Made by a program: the position numbers and the translations under genes
Assembly (NCBI GenBank): GCA_036023115.1
Contig: JAYKKT010000041.1
Coordinates: forward strand, 5,543,501 to 5,607,500
DNA: 64,000 nucleotides
Source: Brasenia schreberi
Lineage: Eukaryota > Streptophyta > Magnoliopsida > Nymphaeales > Cabombaceae
Direction: 5' to 3'
Shown here: piece after piece, positions 10,851-21,006 of the stretch
Layout: each line of letters opens with the position of its first letter
How positions within the stretch are numbered: the stretch's first letter is position 1
Notes under the pieces: generated by a model
What the model was told of the DNA's origin: nothing
Database searches by the model: none
Seen by the model: the letters and a program-made list of their open reading frames with translations, nothing else

Positions 10851-12700
10851 TAATATTTTTTATTCATTTTCTATTGTCTATATTATTGTTCTTTATATTT
10901 GTTCACATTACACATCATTGAGTGATAATACTAACATTAGTCATAATTATTGTCCCCCTCCAATGTCTCAAGATTGTTTGTGGCATACTAGCGCACCAGC
11001 TTTAATAGAGATATATGAGCAATGCTCTCAATCAGCATTAATGATATTTGATCATACTACAACTTATGGTGTTGAGTGTACATGAGCTGAGGTATTTGTC
11101 ACATATTTTGTACTATTCATTAAATGTATATTTGTATGACAATTGTATCAATATCATTTTAGTTTGACCAATTTTCGTCCTCAATATTATTAAACAAATG
11201 AATAAATTACAATTGGATCAAAGTAATAAGTTTAGTTACAAATTACAAATAAAAATTAATCATTATCTTTAACATCATTTACAATGTCATCACGTGGTTT
11301 TCTCATTTGTATGCGTGTCTCAATACATGTATAGAATGGTAGATCCTAATTCGGGACCCTTTTATGTTGGTATCATTACTAAAATAGAAAGATAAGTAGC
11401 TCACAAAGCTATCAAATATATGCATCTACAAAAATATAAAAGACAACGTAAATTAGATATAATAAATGTTTACTTAGTATCTATAAATAAAGAGATAAAA
11501 TGATTACCACTAGAAAATACCGTATTGAATCATGACAACATATGTACCCACACATCTCTCTCAAGTGGTTACTCACTCTCTTAAACTAATGACATAAATG
11601 TTGTCGATTCCATCCTAGACAACAATAGCAATACTATGCTCTATCGAGTAGTAATGACCAAACTCATGTTTAATATCAACATCCAATAATCAGGAGGTAT
11701 GGGTCGTCTTTTATATATGCAATATGATGACTCGACACCACCTGGTCTTTTTTTGTCTCTAAAGCTCCCACAATGACTCGACACCCATAATTTTCATAAA
11801 GCACGATATCACCGTCTTATACAATGGTTCAATGTCCAACCATCTCAAAGTATTTTTATCAAGAGAAGACCCTATACAAGAACCAAGAAAGTCAATATTA
11901 AAAGATCATAACTACCTAATGAGGAACAACCCAATCTTGGAGACAACTCATGCCCTCGGCCACATCCACACCTTCCTCCTCAAGAAGCATTCTTCACAAT
12001 ATGTTTCTTTAATAACAAGTCCCTCTTTGTGGATCTGTTAGATGCTCTTCCTTTAAGACAGTGAATATGTGACTCCTATAGGATGGTGTTTTCTAGACTC
12101 AATTGCTCATCCAATATCTTATCTGTTTGTCTCGATTAGGATGATGTCTTAACTTTCAAATAACTATCTCCATCACAATTATTACTCTTGCATCCTTATT
12201 GTTGTAATTGGTGGTGTAGAGTATTTCCACCTTTATATCTCGATTAAGATCAATTATTGACAGTTGCATTGATTTACTACATTTTAAGAGAATATTGATT
12301 TCATGAGCAAACAACCCATACAAACGTCACAATGCACACCAACATGTGGTTGGATATCAACACACTATCTCGATACAATTCTACTCCCTTATAATCAACT
12401 TAATAGCATGTCATGACACTCTTCTTTGTAGATTTATGATAATATCTTGTGTCACATCAATATAATGTTTGGTGATGGTTTGGGATTCTTTAAATGACTT
12501 TTTTAATTCTATAATCTATAACTTGATCAACTAATATATTTGTTTCCAAATTATGTTGAATCTCCTAGTTCAGCGATTGAAGAACCTTTTCAACCATGTA
12601 TATGCACTCTGTACCCTGTCTATCATTACAGAACAATCATTACATTATTTAAAATCCTTAAACAATATACTTATACCTTAGTAAGGAATTTGGGACACAT
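10851..12700. other. AT-rich spacer
   Basis: Open frames are short and unrecognised (for example 69 codons at 11832-12041, plus). It lies between a PMD relic and a MULE relic and may be the body of one decayed element, but no terminal inverted repeats were found by eye. Confidence 0.35.
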
Positions 12701-12879
12701 AATCACCCTATATATTTGTAAAGGTCATGCTTTTGTAAGAAGATTGAATGAATTTGTAGGCCAAATGTTAGTGCAACAAGGCATATTTGCGATGCATGGG
12801 TGAAAAATTAGGAAGGAAGAAAGGGGTTATCGAACTGCTTTGAAACAAGTATTGTATGTTTTAGATTATCACTAGTACC

Positions 12880-13545
12880 ACACATGAAACCATAAGATAC
12901 CGAATAAGGATGTTGCTAGTGACATTGTGTTTATACATCTTTGTTCAATAGAACTATTACATATATTTCTATGAATATTAGAGTTTGATAGCACATATAA
13001 GAAAACATGTATGAGTTTTTTTTATGTATTTAATTTTATTTCTTATATTAAGTAACCTTTTTATATATTTTGTAATTTGTAGGTATAAGGTGCCTTTGCT
13101 TGAGCTTGTGGGATTTACCTCAACTAACAAGAATTTTTTTATATCCTTCGCTTTCATGAGTATGAGAAAAGAAGATAATTATGTTTGAATATTGAGATGT
13201 ATTAGAGAATTATGCACTTCAAACAACTTTTTATTTGTAATCTATAATGATGTGATTTGGTATTGATGAATATCATTCAAATCATATTTCTAGATGGGAC
13301 ACTTTTTTGTGTAGACGACATATTATGAAAAATATTTAACGATTTGTTATCAAATTGACAAGAAATAAAGATAGGGCCACTATGTTTAGTGCAAGTTATA
13401 GGAAGGTCATTGAGTCATCAAATGAGAGCAAAACTATAAAGAGGAAGTGGAGGTAATAGACTTAAAGTGCACTCTCTTACGTTAAAGAGCAATAGGTGAA
13501 CCCATATAAGGAAATAATAATCTTAGGATGGATAAATAGAATGGT
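12880..13545 (+). pseudogene. MULE-family transposase catalytic-domain relic
   Basis: Plus-strand pieces in order: DVASDIVFIHLCSIELLHIF near 12905, LEFDSTYKKT near 12980, then after an intron-like gap YKVPLLELVGFTSTNKNF near 13085, AFMSMRKEDNYVWIL near 13150, FLCRRHIMKNI near 13300, and VNPYKEIIILGWINRM near 13500. This order is that of the MULE transposase domain (Mutator/FAR1-related): D-S-T-Y-K-T-N-x-Y with the first catalytic Asp, P-L-x-E-x-V-G-V-T-S-T, a hydrophobic F-x-x-x-E-x-E-x-N-Y/F-x-W, C-x-x-H-x-x-x-N, and the tail N-P-Y-K-E. The usual V-T-D-R-D block is eroded. Between 13008 and 13080 an 'ATGAG...TTTGTAG' stretch looks like a spliced intron. Dead by several stops and frameshifts. 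Confidence 0.6.
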
Positions 13546-13990
13546 GTAGACGGGAAATCCCACATGATTTAAAGCATAAGAAATTGTAATTACATTCTAA
13601 ACTTACTAAGATACAAATTTAAGCAATAACGCCTTGGGTTCTCATAGTTAGAACCTGGACCATGTTGGAGTCAAGATCTTGTAGGTGGCACGGTTCTTGA
13701 GTAGTTGGCACCAAAGAGATCATATTTAACCTCTTGAAAAGAAGGTTAGGATAGCACTATTCTTCGAGGTGTGATAAATACTAACTTTTAGGTTTATTTA
13801 CCATCACCAATATCAAATAACCAAATGCAATCGACCTAATAAACATTTTCAAATAACCAAATGCAATGGACTTGTAAGCTCTCTTGGAAACTAATTTAGA
13901 AAGGACTCACACAATGAGAGAAAAGTTGGACTAATCTTGTTTATAATACCACTAAATAGATATGGTGAAGTTGTAACTTATAATATTTTA
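13546..13990. other. Spacer
   Basis: About 450 bases downstream of the MULE relic. An 18-bp segment (AATAACCAAATGCAATSGAC) recurs near 13818 and 13854. No gene seen. Confidence 0.35.
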
Positions 13991-13991
13991 C

Positions 13992-14400
13992 TAATGAGTA
14001 TAATTGTCACTCAAGAAGGTGATTCTTAATGTCATAACATGGATGGATACTAAATGCTCAAGAGTTAGATCCATTTTATATGTTACTAATGAGTACATTA
14101 TTACTCAAGTAAATGGGTCTTATGTCAAAATATGACTAAAAAATTCTCAAGAGTTACATGTACTACATGTTCTACTAATGAGCATAATTATCACTTAAGA
14201 AAGTGGCTCTTAATGCCACAACATGACTGAAAAAGACTCAAGAGCTACAACTACTACATTTGCTACTAATGAGCATAATTATCACTTAAGAAAGTGACTA
14301 TTAATTCTACAAACATGGTTAAAAATGCTAATGAATTTAAACCACTAAATGTGCTGCATTATCACTTAAATAAGTGGTTATTAATGTCACAACATAGCTG
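13992..14400. repeat. Degenerate tandem repeat, period about 91 bp, about 4.5 units
   Basis: Units start with TAATGAG at 13992, 14087, 14176 and 14267 (spacings 95, 89 and 91), with a partial unit near 14350. Each holds ATAATTATCACTTAAGAAAG (or a variant), then a CACAACATGACTG-like block, then CTCAAGAGCTACA. Copies differ by substitutions and small indels. No coding sense in any frame. Confidence 0.8.
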
Positions 14401-15183
14401 CATCCATAACCTTTACCAAATATATATTTTGGACTTTCATCAAATATATATTTTTGTATTATGAAAATACACCCAACAATTCTCCACTATTTTCAAAATA
14501 CATTTGAAAAAATTATTTTGAAAATCTTATAGTTTCGATAAAGGTATCTCATTATTTGAACTTTTACTTAGAAAAACATGAGTTTCACTCATCCAAATTA
14601 AATAGTAGGTAAGCTTTGAACTATCCAATCCATTTGAATAAGTGTGCATGTTTTATATATAAGATTCTAATGCTGGTATATGTCATGTTTCAATTGACAC
14701 ATTTTATAGGCCTTATGTGCGATATCCTTTTTCATGAGTGCTGGAAGAGTCAAGCCCAAGACTCTAAGAAATGACCCAACTTCACACTCGTATAGGTAGA
14801 CTCTATAAAAGGCACCCCATATAACCACTTTAGCATATATGTATATATGTTATAGGTCTATTAGGAGTAAGGCTCAACCTGTTTTTTCGCTTTATAGGAC
14901 CAAGAACTTTTTCTTAGGATATTTATTTAGTTGGTACTTGCACTCATTAAACTCAAGACTTGATTTTAATCAAAGTGTGAGTCGAGATTCTATCATTAGT
15001 GATCTTATAAACTGAGCTTAGACTCATCTCAATTGATGTCTTTCACATAAAATCCCTTATCATACATTTCGTCAAAGGATATGCAAGATTTGACTTTGAT
15101 CTTATAATAAAACCTCAATTTCGTGGACCAATAAAAAAGCCGAGCAAAATGCATACTTTAGAAGAGCGTTGGAGGCAAGTAAT
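14401..15183. other. Spacer, possibly decayed LTR-type sequence
   Basis: AT-rich. TCTATAAAAGG near 14809 could be a TATA box of an old LTR on the plus strand, but no matching second LTR, primer site or coding region was found, so this remains a guess. Confidence 0.3.
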
Positions 15184-15344
15184 GGCATCAATGGCAAAAC
15201 AACAAGAGAGATGGTGCGGAATCCTGAAGGTTGATCCAACATGTAGACAGTGACACAAGCTTTCTTTTTTCAGGATTCCGCACCATCTCTCTTGTTGTTT
15301 TGCCATTGATGCCTTCGGTCACTGTCTACATGTTGGATCAACCT
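15184..15344. repeat. Perfect A-B-A'-B' inverted-segment structure
   Basis: Segment A is 15184-15226 (43 nt) and segment B is 15228-15254 (27 nt). After a 16-nt spacer (ACAAGCTTTCTTTTTT) the exact reverse complement of A lies at 15271-15313, then four bases (TTCG), then the exact reverse complement of B at 15318-15344. All 43 and 27 positions match. A plain palindrome would read A-B-B'-A'; here the order is A-B-A'-B'. An RNA could fold a 43-bp stem (A:A') or a 27-bp stem (B:B'), or cross them as a pseudoknot. The only open frame across it (63 codons, minus) looks incidental. Confidence 0.95.
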
Positions 15345-16190
15345 GAACTAGAAACGGAACCATGATCTGGTTCGGTCCACATGTTGAACCAACATTAAAA
15401 AGGAATGCCTTCTGACTGATGGACCAGCTGACTCAACAGGTTAACCATAATCATGAATTTTACCAATCACTTATTTTGGTACTGTTTCTCTTATTTTTGT
15501 TTTAGCTTTTTCCAAACTAGTAAATTTAATATTATCTCTTATTGATTTAAATGCTTTTTTGTAGTCTCTTCATTTAGAGGAGATTTTTTGAATGAAATCT
15601 ATTGAACCTGCATGGTTTGATTCTTCTTGGACTTTTTTCTGTTTTACTTTTAACAAATAATATATGATAGAAAACAAAATTATATATATGTTACAGGTTC
15701 AACCACAGTCCAACCATGATCACATTTATGTTAGGTTGTGCTTAATACAAGGTTCCAATGGAACTAAACCTTTACATTTGGTTCTCACTGTTGCAAGTTT
15801 CATTGAGCATCGAACATGAGACCTATTGTTGGTATAAAACTATACTTATATGAGTCCGATTTGAGTCAAAATCTTTGACATTAGGGAAAAAGTGAGCCAC
15901 AAGAATTAGATCCAAGGGTTTTATATGAAAACCCAAGCATCATTGACTGGTCACATTTGCTCAACAATGATTCGAACATCAATCGACAAGAAGCACAAAG
16001 TATTAGTGTCTCGAACCTATGCGCAATGTCTAATGTGCAATCACTTCGCTTCTCCTAACTTGGAAAGGTCCTTCCTCTCTCCAAAGAAAACATAAAACTT
16101 AGGAAAATCCTTTATTTAATAATTTTTATTCTCTCAAGTAAGAAAACACCACCTCTCTAAGTACACACCGACTACTGCTGAACTCATGCA
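15345..16190. other. Spacer
   Basis: Nothing recognised. A phrase just right of the B' segment (CACATGTTGAACCAAC at about 15379) loosely resembles B' itself. Confidence 0.4.
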
Positions 16191-16194
16191 CTCA

Positions 16195-16308
16195 GGGTGT
16201 TGGCTCACCCGTCTGGCAAAGCTCCTGACTCGCAAGTGGCAGGTAGCGAGTTCGCCTCCTAAGGCATACAGACATGGCTTCGGCCTTTCCATTGTATCCA
16301 AAAAAAGA
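16195..16308 (+). mobile_element. tRNA-derived SINE (probable)
   Basis: A tRNA-like head carries a Pol III A-box-like TGGCTCACCCGTCTGG at 16201-16216 and a B-box-like GCGAGTTCGCCTCC at 16246-16259 (three bases short of the usual GTTCGANNCC). It is followed by a tRNA-unrelated body and a short A-run at 16299-16305. The phrase ACTCGCAAGTGGCAGGT between the boxes is anticodon-arm-like and recurs in plant SINE heads. No clear target-site duplication was found, so the ends are approximate. Confidence 0.55.
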
Positions 16309-16392
16309 AATGTCGAGCCCATTCTTCACTTACTTTGCCTCCTCTTTTCTGAATGGACACAAAATAACCAAGTCCACCATGGGCTGCTCCTA

Positions 16393-16428
16393 GCAGCACT
16401 CTATTATTATTATTATTATTATTTTTTT
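16393..16428. repeat. ATT/TTA microsatellite
   Basis: CTATTATTATTATTATTATT followed by a T run. Confidence 0.9.
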
Positions 16429-16439
16429 GATAATTACTT

Positions 16440-16954
16440 TGCCTGAGGGGCTATGTCAGAGGAAGAGCAAGCAAACCCCTCAGCGATGGTCTTCCATAAA
16501 AGGTGTTTCTCCTGTTCCATAACATCAGAAAAAGGTGCCCACACACTTGATCTTATCATAAATATATAATATAAAAACAAGTTCCTAAAAAGCAACTCTT
16601 AATTTCCTGTGAAGCAGGCAAAGGACAACGGGAAAGAGTTTTTTCTTTTGCAGTTTTAGAGAGGGGGAGGGGGGAGTTGGGGTTAGTGAAAGGGACCTCT
16701 ATCTGAACACTACTAGCTAGAGGTATTCAACCATAATCGCCGGTTGCAGCGACCTCTATCTCATTCTCTCTGCCCGGTGATACTTTACTATATCAAGTGA
16801 ACTTTGTGGTTTCTTGTGCAGTCCGTTATCTAGTTGCGGGTTTCCGCTCCAAAGCGAAGAAAAACCCTACTCTCTCTCTCTCGTTTGGATAACCCAGATT
16901 TCCGGAATTGTTGCACGTCACCAGACACAAAAGGCACCCCAAATTCCGTTTCCC

Positions 16955-16999
<45 letters not shown>

Positions 17000-17027
17000 G
17001 CTTTCTTGCTTCGTGAACTTTTGATCG
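16440..17027 (+). promoter_or_regulatory. Promoter-proximal region and 5' leader of the TE1-like gene
   Basis: The region turns more GC-rich toward the gene. CTATATCAAG near 16791 is a weak TATA-like motif. Two pyrimidine tracts, 16869-16882 and about 16959-16995 (CT repeats), lie just before the start, as Y-patch or (GAGA)n-type leaders often do in plants. From 16801 to the start at 17028 there is no upstream ATG, which supports the chosen start. The transcription start cannot be placed by eye. Confidence 0.5.
16959..16995. repeat. CT microsatellite in the TE1-like leader
   Basis: About 18 CT units, ending 32 bases before the start codon. Confidence 0.95.
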
Positions 17028-19754
17028 ATGGGGAGTGGCGGCATCAACAATTTCCTTCTCGACGCCTCTACTACTTCCTCGGAATGTCCAAGAAACGCCA
17101 TCGTTTCTTCCATGCCTTCACCTGGGTTTCTCTTTCGGGCGTCAAAATCGAGCCTCTTGGACCCTCGGGCTCAGGAATTTCGGCCTAAAACGGTGTGTGC
17201 TTCAACGCTTCCGTTGCTCTACCCTTGCAACTATCCCTGTGTTGAATTTCATCCTCCTATTCCTCCTTGCGCTCAAGAACTTCCTCCGCCGCCGCCAAGT
17301 ACTGGCACGCCGGGATTCTGCAGGAGCAGCGGCAGAGAGACCACGACGAGGTCGTTGCTGCTGAGCTCGGTGCCGGTGAACGTGAGCGAGGTATGCTTAG
17401 TAAGGGAATTAGAGGCGTTTGGCCCTCTGCGGGCGGTGGAGATGGAAGAAATCCATCAGGGAATGGTGACTGTGCATTTCTTCGACGTGAGACACGCGCA
17501 GGCGGCGTTGATGGAGATACAGGAGCAACATATGCTGCGGCAGAGCCGGTTAGCGCAGCATTACACGGCGCTCATGAGGGCTGCACCCTCCGGAAACGCC
17601 GAGCCACCGCCTGCACCGCTGGTCCCCCGTCCGGCCAGAGGTTTGATCGCCGGGTTCGCAGTGTGGGCGCAGTACTGTGGCTCGCCGATGATAGGCAGTA
17701 GATTGCCTGATGCTCACAACCAAGGGACGTTAGTGGTCTTCAATTTGGATTCTGAGGTCTCCCCAAGCATTCTCAAAAACATCTTCGAGGCTTTCGGTAT
17801 GTTTTATTATCTGTGCAGCAGCGATAAACGAGAGGGAGAGGGGGAATATATGAATATATTGCAACGGCCTGGTTGCGAGTTAGCCATAATCCTTTTCGAG
17901 CATCTTCATGGGTGTCCATTTCTTTGACCATGCATTGTTCCCTTTGTGTGTGTGTGTCCGTGTGCGGCTGGGCTAATTGGGAAATTTGATGGTTTGTGAA
18001 TTTGTTGGTGGTCTGAAGCTGGCCCTAATAGCTGCTTTGTACACGCAGGGCCGGTGAGGGAGCTAAGAGAGACGCCATCTAAGCGTCACCACCGTTTCGT
18101 GGAGTTCTACGACGTCCGGGACGCGGCAAGGGCACTAGCGAAGATGAACGGCCAGTTGATATGCGACAAGCGCGTCAAGATTGAATTCAGCCGTCCCGGA
18201 GGCCAGGCCAGACGTCTCCGCAATGATGCAGCTGGTGGCGGCAACAGTTGTGTAGTGCCGGCGGCATTTGCTCCCGACCTTTCGTCTTTTTCCTCTCTTT
18301 CTTCTTTTCCACGGCCGGCCGGTCCTCCACCGGATACTCGGTTCTTTACTGCACGTTCATCACAGGACACCGTGAAAATAGAGTCACTGACTAGAGGGCC
18401 CTTCACTACCACGAACTCGAGGGTGGTTTCTGGAGCCGCTACATCTGCAGCGTCCTCTGACGCTGGCCAGGACGGAGAAATTTTAGTTCGAAGGAAAGTG
18501 AAGAACGGTAGCGCTGCTGCCGTTTCGAACAGTTGGAATGTCACGATAAGTGAAGAAAGGCGTTTCACAATTGATGTTCGGGAAGGATCAAGCTCGGTCA
18601 ACCCGCGCACCACCGTCATGATCAAGAACATCCCCAATAAATACAGGTTTTTATCTTTCTTTGTCCGATCTCTGTGGGATCGGTAGAGCTTCCGATATCG
18701 AATATAAACTACTTAGCCCCTTCATGGTTAAATGCAGTCAGAAACTGTTGCTGAACATGCTTGACCAACACTGCATCAGCTGCAACGAGCAAATCGCCGA
18801 TGCAAATGATGTCGACGAGCCTTTATCCGCATACGATTTTGTGTATCTACCAATCGACTTCAAGTAAACTACTATCCAAATTTTACGTACCTATATATGA
18901 TGATCGATTCCCCAATCTAGATGTTTCTTCTTATGATATGAATTCATGTTCATAATACTTAATTTTCAGAAACTTGTGCAATGTTGGTTATGGATTCGTC
19001 AACCTAACATCTTCAAAGGCGACTTGGAGACTCTACAAAGCCTTTCACAAGCAACCTTGGGAAGCCTTCAACTCGAAAAAAATCTGTGAGGTCACCTACG
19101 CTCGATTGCAAGTAATAAAAGAAAGCAAAAGATGACATCTTTGATATCATTTGTTGAGCTGAAATAATTTAGTTGTGTTTATTTAATATTTGGTGTTGGA
19201 AGGGATTGGAGGCATTGAAAGAGCATTTCAAGAACTCGAAGTTTGCTTGCGACACAGATGAGTATCTGCCTGTTATCTTCTCGCCAGCTCGTGACGGGAA
19301 GACGCTTTCGGAGCCAATGGCCATCGGAGGCCGCGCCAACAGCAAAAGCAGGCAGCAGCAGCATGCTTCTTCGCCTCCGCCTCCGCCTCCTCCTATGCCA
19401 ACGTATGAAGGACCATCGCCGTCGTCGCTGACCATTCAACGACACTTTGGCGGCGTTGACAGTGACTTTACTGACAGTGCTGCGCCTGCTGATGATGACC
19501 TCGACGGAGACGTGAACGTCGCCACCATCGAAGACCACGGACGGCAGCAACAAAAACTATTACCGGACTCTGGCATCCTTAACGACGGCCATCACAATAA
19601 CGATCACCTCCTTCCTTCTTCCTCGTTGTTTCCTGATACCTACGCCACGACAAACGGGAACAGCAACGGCAGTAACAACCCGGCTGTTAGCGTTGGGTGC
19701 TTGTTGCATACGCATGAATGCAAGCACCATCCGAGTTGTCCCCAGGTTAGCTGA
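17028..19754 (+). CDS. TERMINAL EAR1 / PLASTOCHRON2-type MEI2-like RNA-binding protein
   Basis: Five exons: 17028-17796, 18049-18646, 18738-18863, 18970-19111 and 19203-19754. All introns are GT-AG and phases join to one 728-residue frame. RRM1 is about residues 106-172 ([29 protein letters not shown]). RRM2 is about 233-306 ([45 protein letters not shown]). The MEI2-type RRM3 is about 443-560 ([53 protein letters not shown]). A Pro-7 run, a Ser/Asp-rich stretch and a His/Cys-rich end ([13 protein letters not shown]) follow. Maize TE1 and rice PLA2/LHD2 share this order and are of similar length; they act in the shoot apex to time leaf initiation and restrain leaf maturation, probably by binding RNA. 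The ATG is the first in the leader (GATCGATGG). No lesion seen. The subfamily is clear; the exact orthologue is inferred. Confidence 0.95.
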
Positions 19755-20280
19755 CTCCCTCTCTCTCTCTCACACACAGACGATGTTTATCTTTTGCCTC
19801 GATGTAATTCATCCTGTGTTTCTTCGCCTGTCTTCTACAATGAGTATGATTATTGTCATCCTCCAAAAAGAAGAAAGATTCCTCTCTTTCTCTCTCTACG
19901 TGGATTTCTATCTCCGGAAAACAGCTCATTTTACGTATCAAATCGAGAGTAAAAACTGTTGATGCGACGCACTTTGCCTTTAAGAGTAAAAGACATATAT
20001 ATATCTATATATCTATATATATATCTATATATATAGAGAGAGAGAGAAAGAAAGAGAGAGAACGTGTTAAATGCCACCCATAGAGAAATCGACTTAAACA
20101 TTTCTACGGTTCCACCCTTTAATTTGCATAATCAATGGTAAAAAGTATTCTTACACTTTTTTTTTAAAAAAAATTAAATCTTCACATTTTAATAATATCA
20201 ATCGAATTTAAGCGGATTTAAGCTTGGATGAGTGTGTCCATTAACTCTTTTCTTTCTCTCTCTTAGATTAGTACCATTCT
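19755..20280. other. 3' flank of the TE1-like gene with microsatellites
   Basis: A CT run follows the stop at once (19757-19772), then a compound TATC/TA/GA microsatellite at about 19990-20061. The 3' UTR end cannot be placed. Confidence 0.6.
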
Positions 20281-20307
20281 TTCTAATAAAAGCCGAAAAA
20301 TGTAGAA

Positions 20308-20372
20308 GTACTCTAGGAGTACACACACACACACATATATATATATATATTATAAGGTACTCTAGGAGTACA
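20308..20372. repeat. CA/TA microsatellite flanked by a 16-bp direct repeat
   Basis: GTACTCTAGGAGTACA occurs at 20308-20323 and again at 20357-20372, on either side of a (CA)n(TA)n run. The 16-mer is itself nearly palindromic. Confidence 0.9.
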
Positions 20373-20944
20373 TATAGACTCCTTCCAAATTTGGATTGTC
20401 TCGTCGATCTTGATAGAAAATCAGGACAAGAGCTTCACCATATGACAAGGAAGACTCATTGTCAACGTCGTACTCGATCAGACATCAAGGGTGATGAGAT
20501 GGTTCACATTGGGGAGAACTCTCTTTAATAAGCCTAGTGTATATATGATGTATGTATGCCTGCCAATTCTCTTGATTCACATAACAAAAAGTAAGATTTT
20601 AATTTAAAAAATAATGTAGATGGTAAATTAAATGTAAAGTATGAAAAATATAATGATATGTTTTATTTTTTAAGTTCAAATTTTGATCAAGGACATCTAA
20701 ATTGATTCGAGTAAAGATGAGTGTGTATATACTAATTTTCATATAAGGATAAATAATGGGAGAAGGTGAGTTATGCTACCTATTCTTGAATAAGTAAAGA
20801 AATGCACGTGAATAAGAATTTCTATTTCTTATTTACATGCACATGTGAGTTATACTTTTTTTACGTTTAAACATAATTGTCTATTTCTTTATATAGATTT
20901 TTTGAAATTTTTAAGAATGTAGTATGTACATAAGACATTAGACT

Positions 20945-20948
<4 letters not shown>

Positions 20949-21004
<56 letters not shown>
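20949..21004. repeat. TA microsatellite
   Basis: About 28 AT units without interruption. Confidence 0.95.

Positions 21005-21006
<2 letters not shown>

Noticed and set aside
16814..17364. Open frames in other registers and on the minus strand over the TE1 leader and first exon (Ser-Leu or Arg-Glu repeats)
   Set aside because: Products of the CT microsatellite and shadows of the real TE1 frame, which has splice sites and RRM domains.
18107..18637. 176-codon minus-strand open frame opposite TE1 exon 2
   Set aside because: Antisense shadow of a codon-biased GC-rich exon; no domain, and the plus strand encodes RRM2 and RRM3 in frame.
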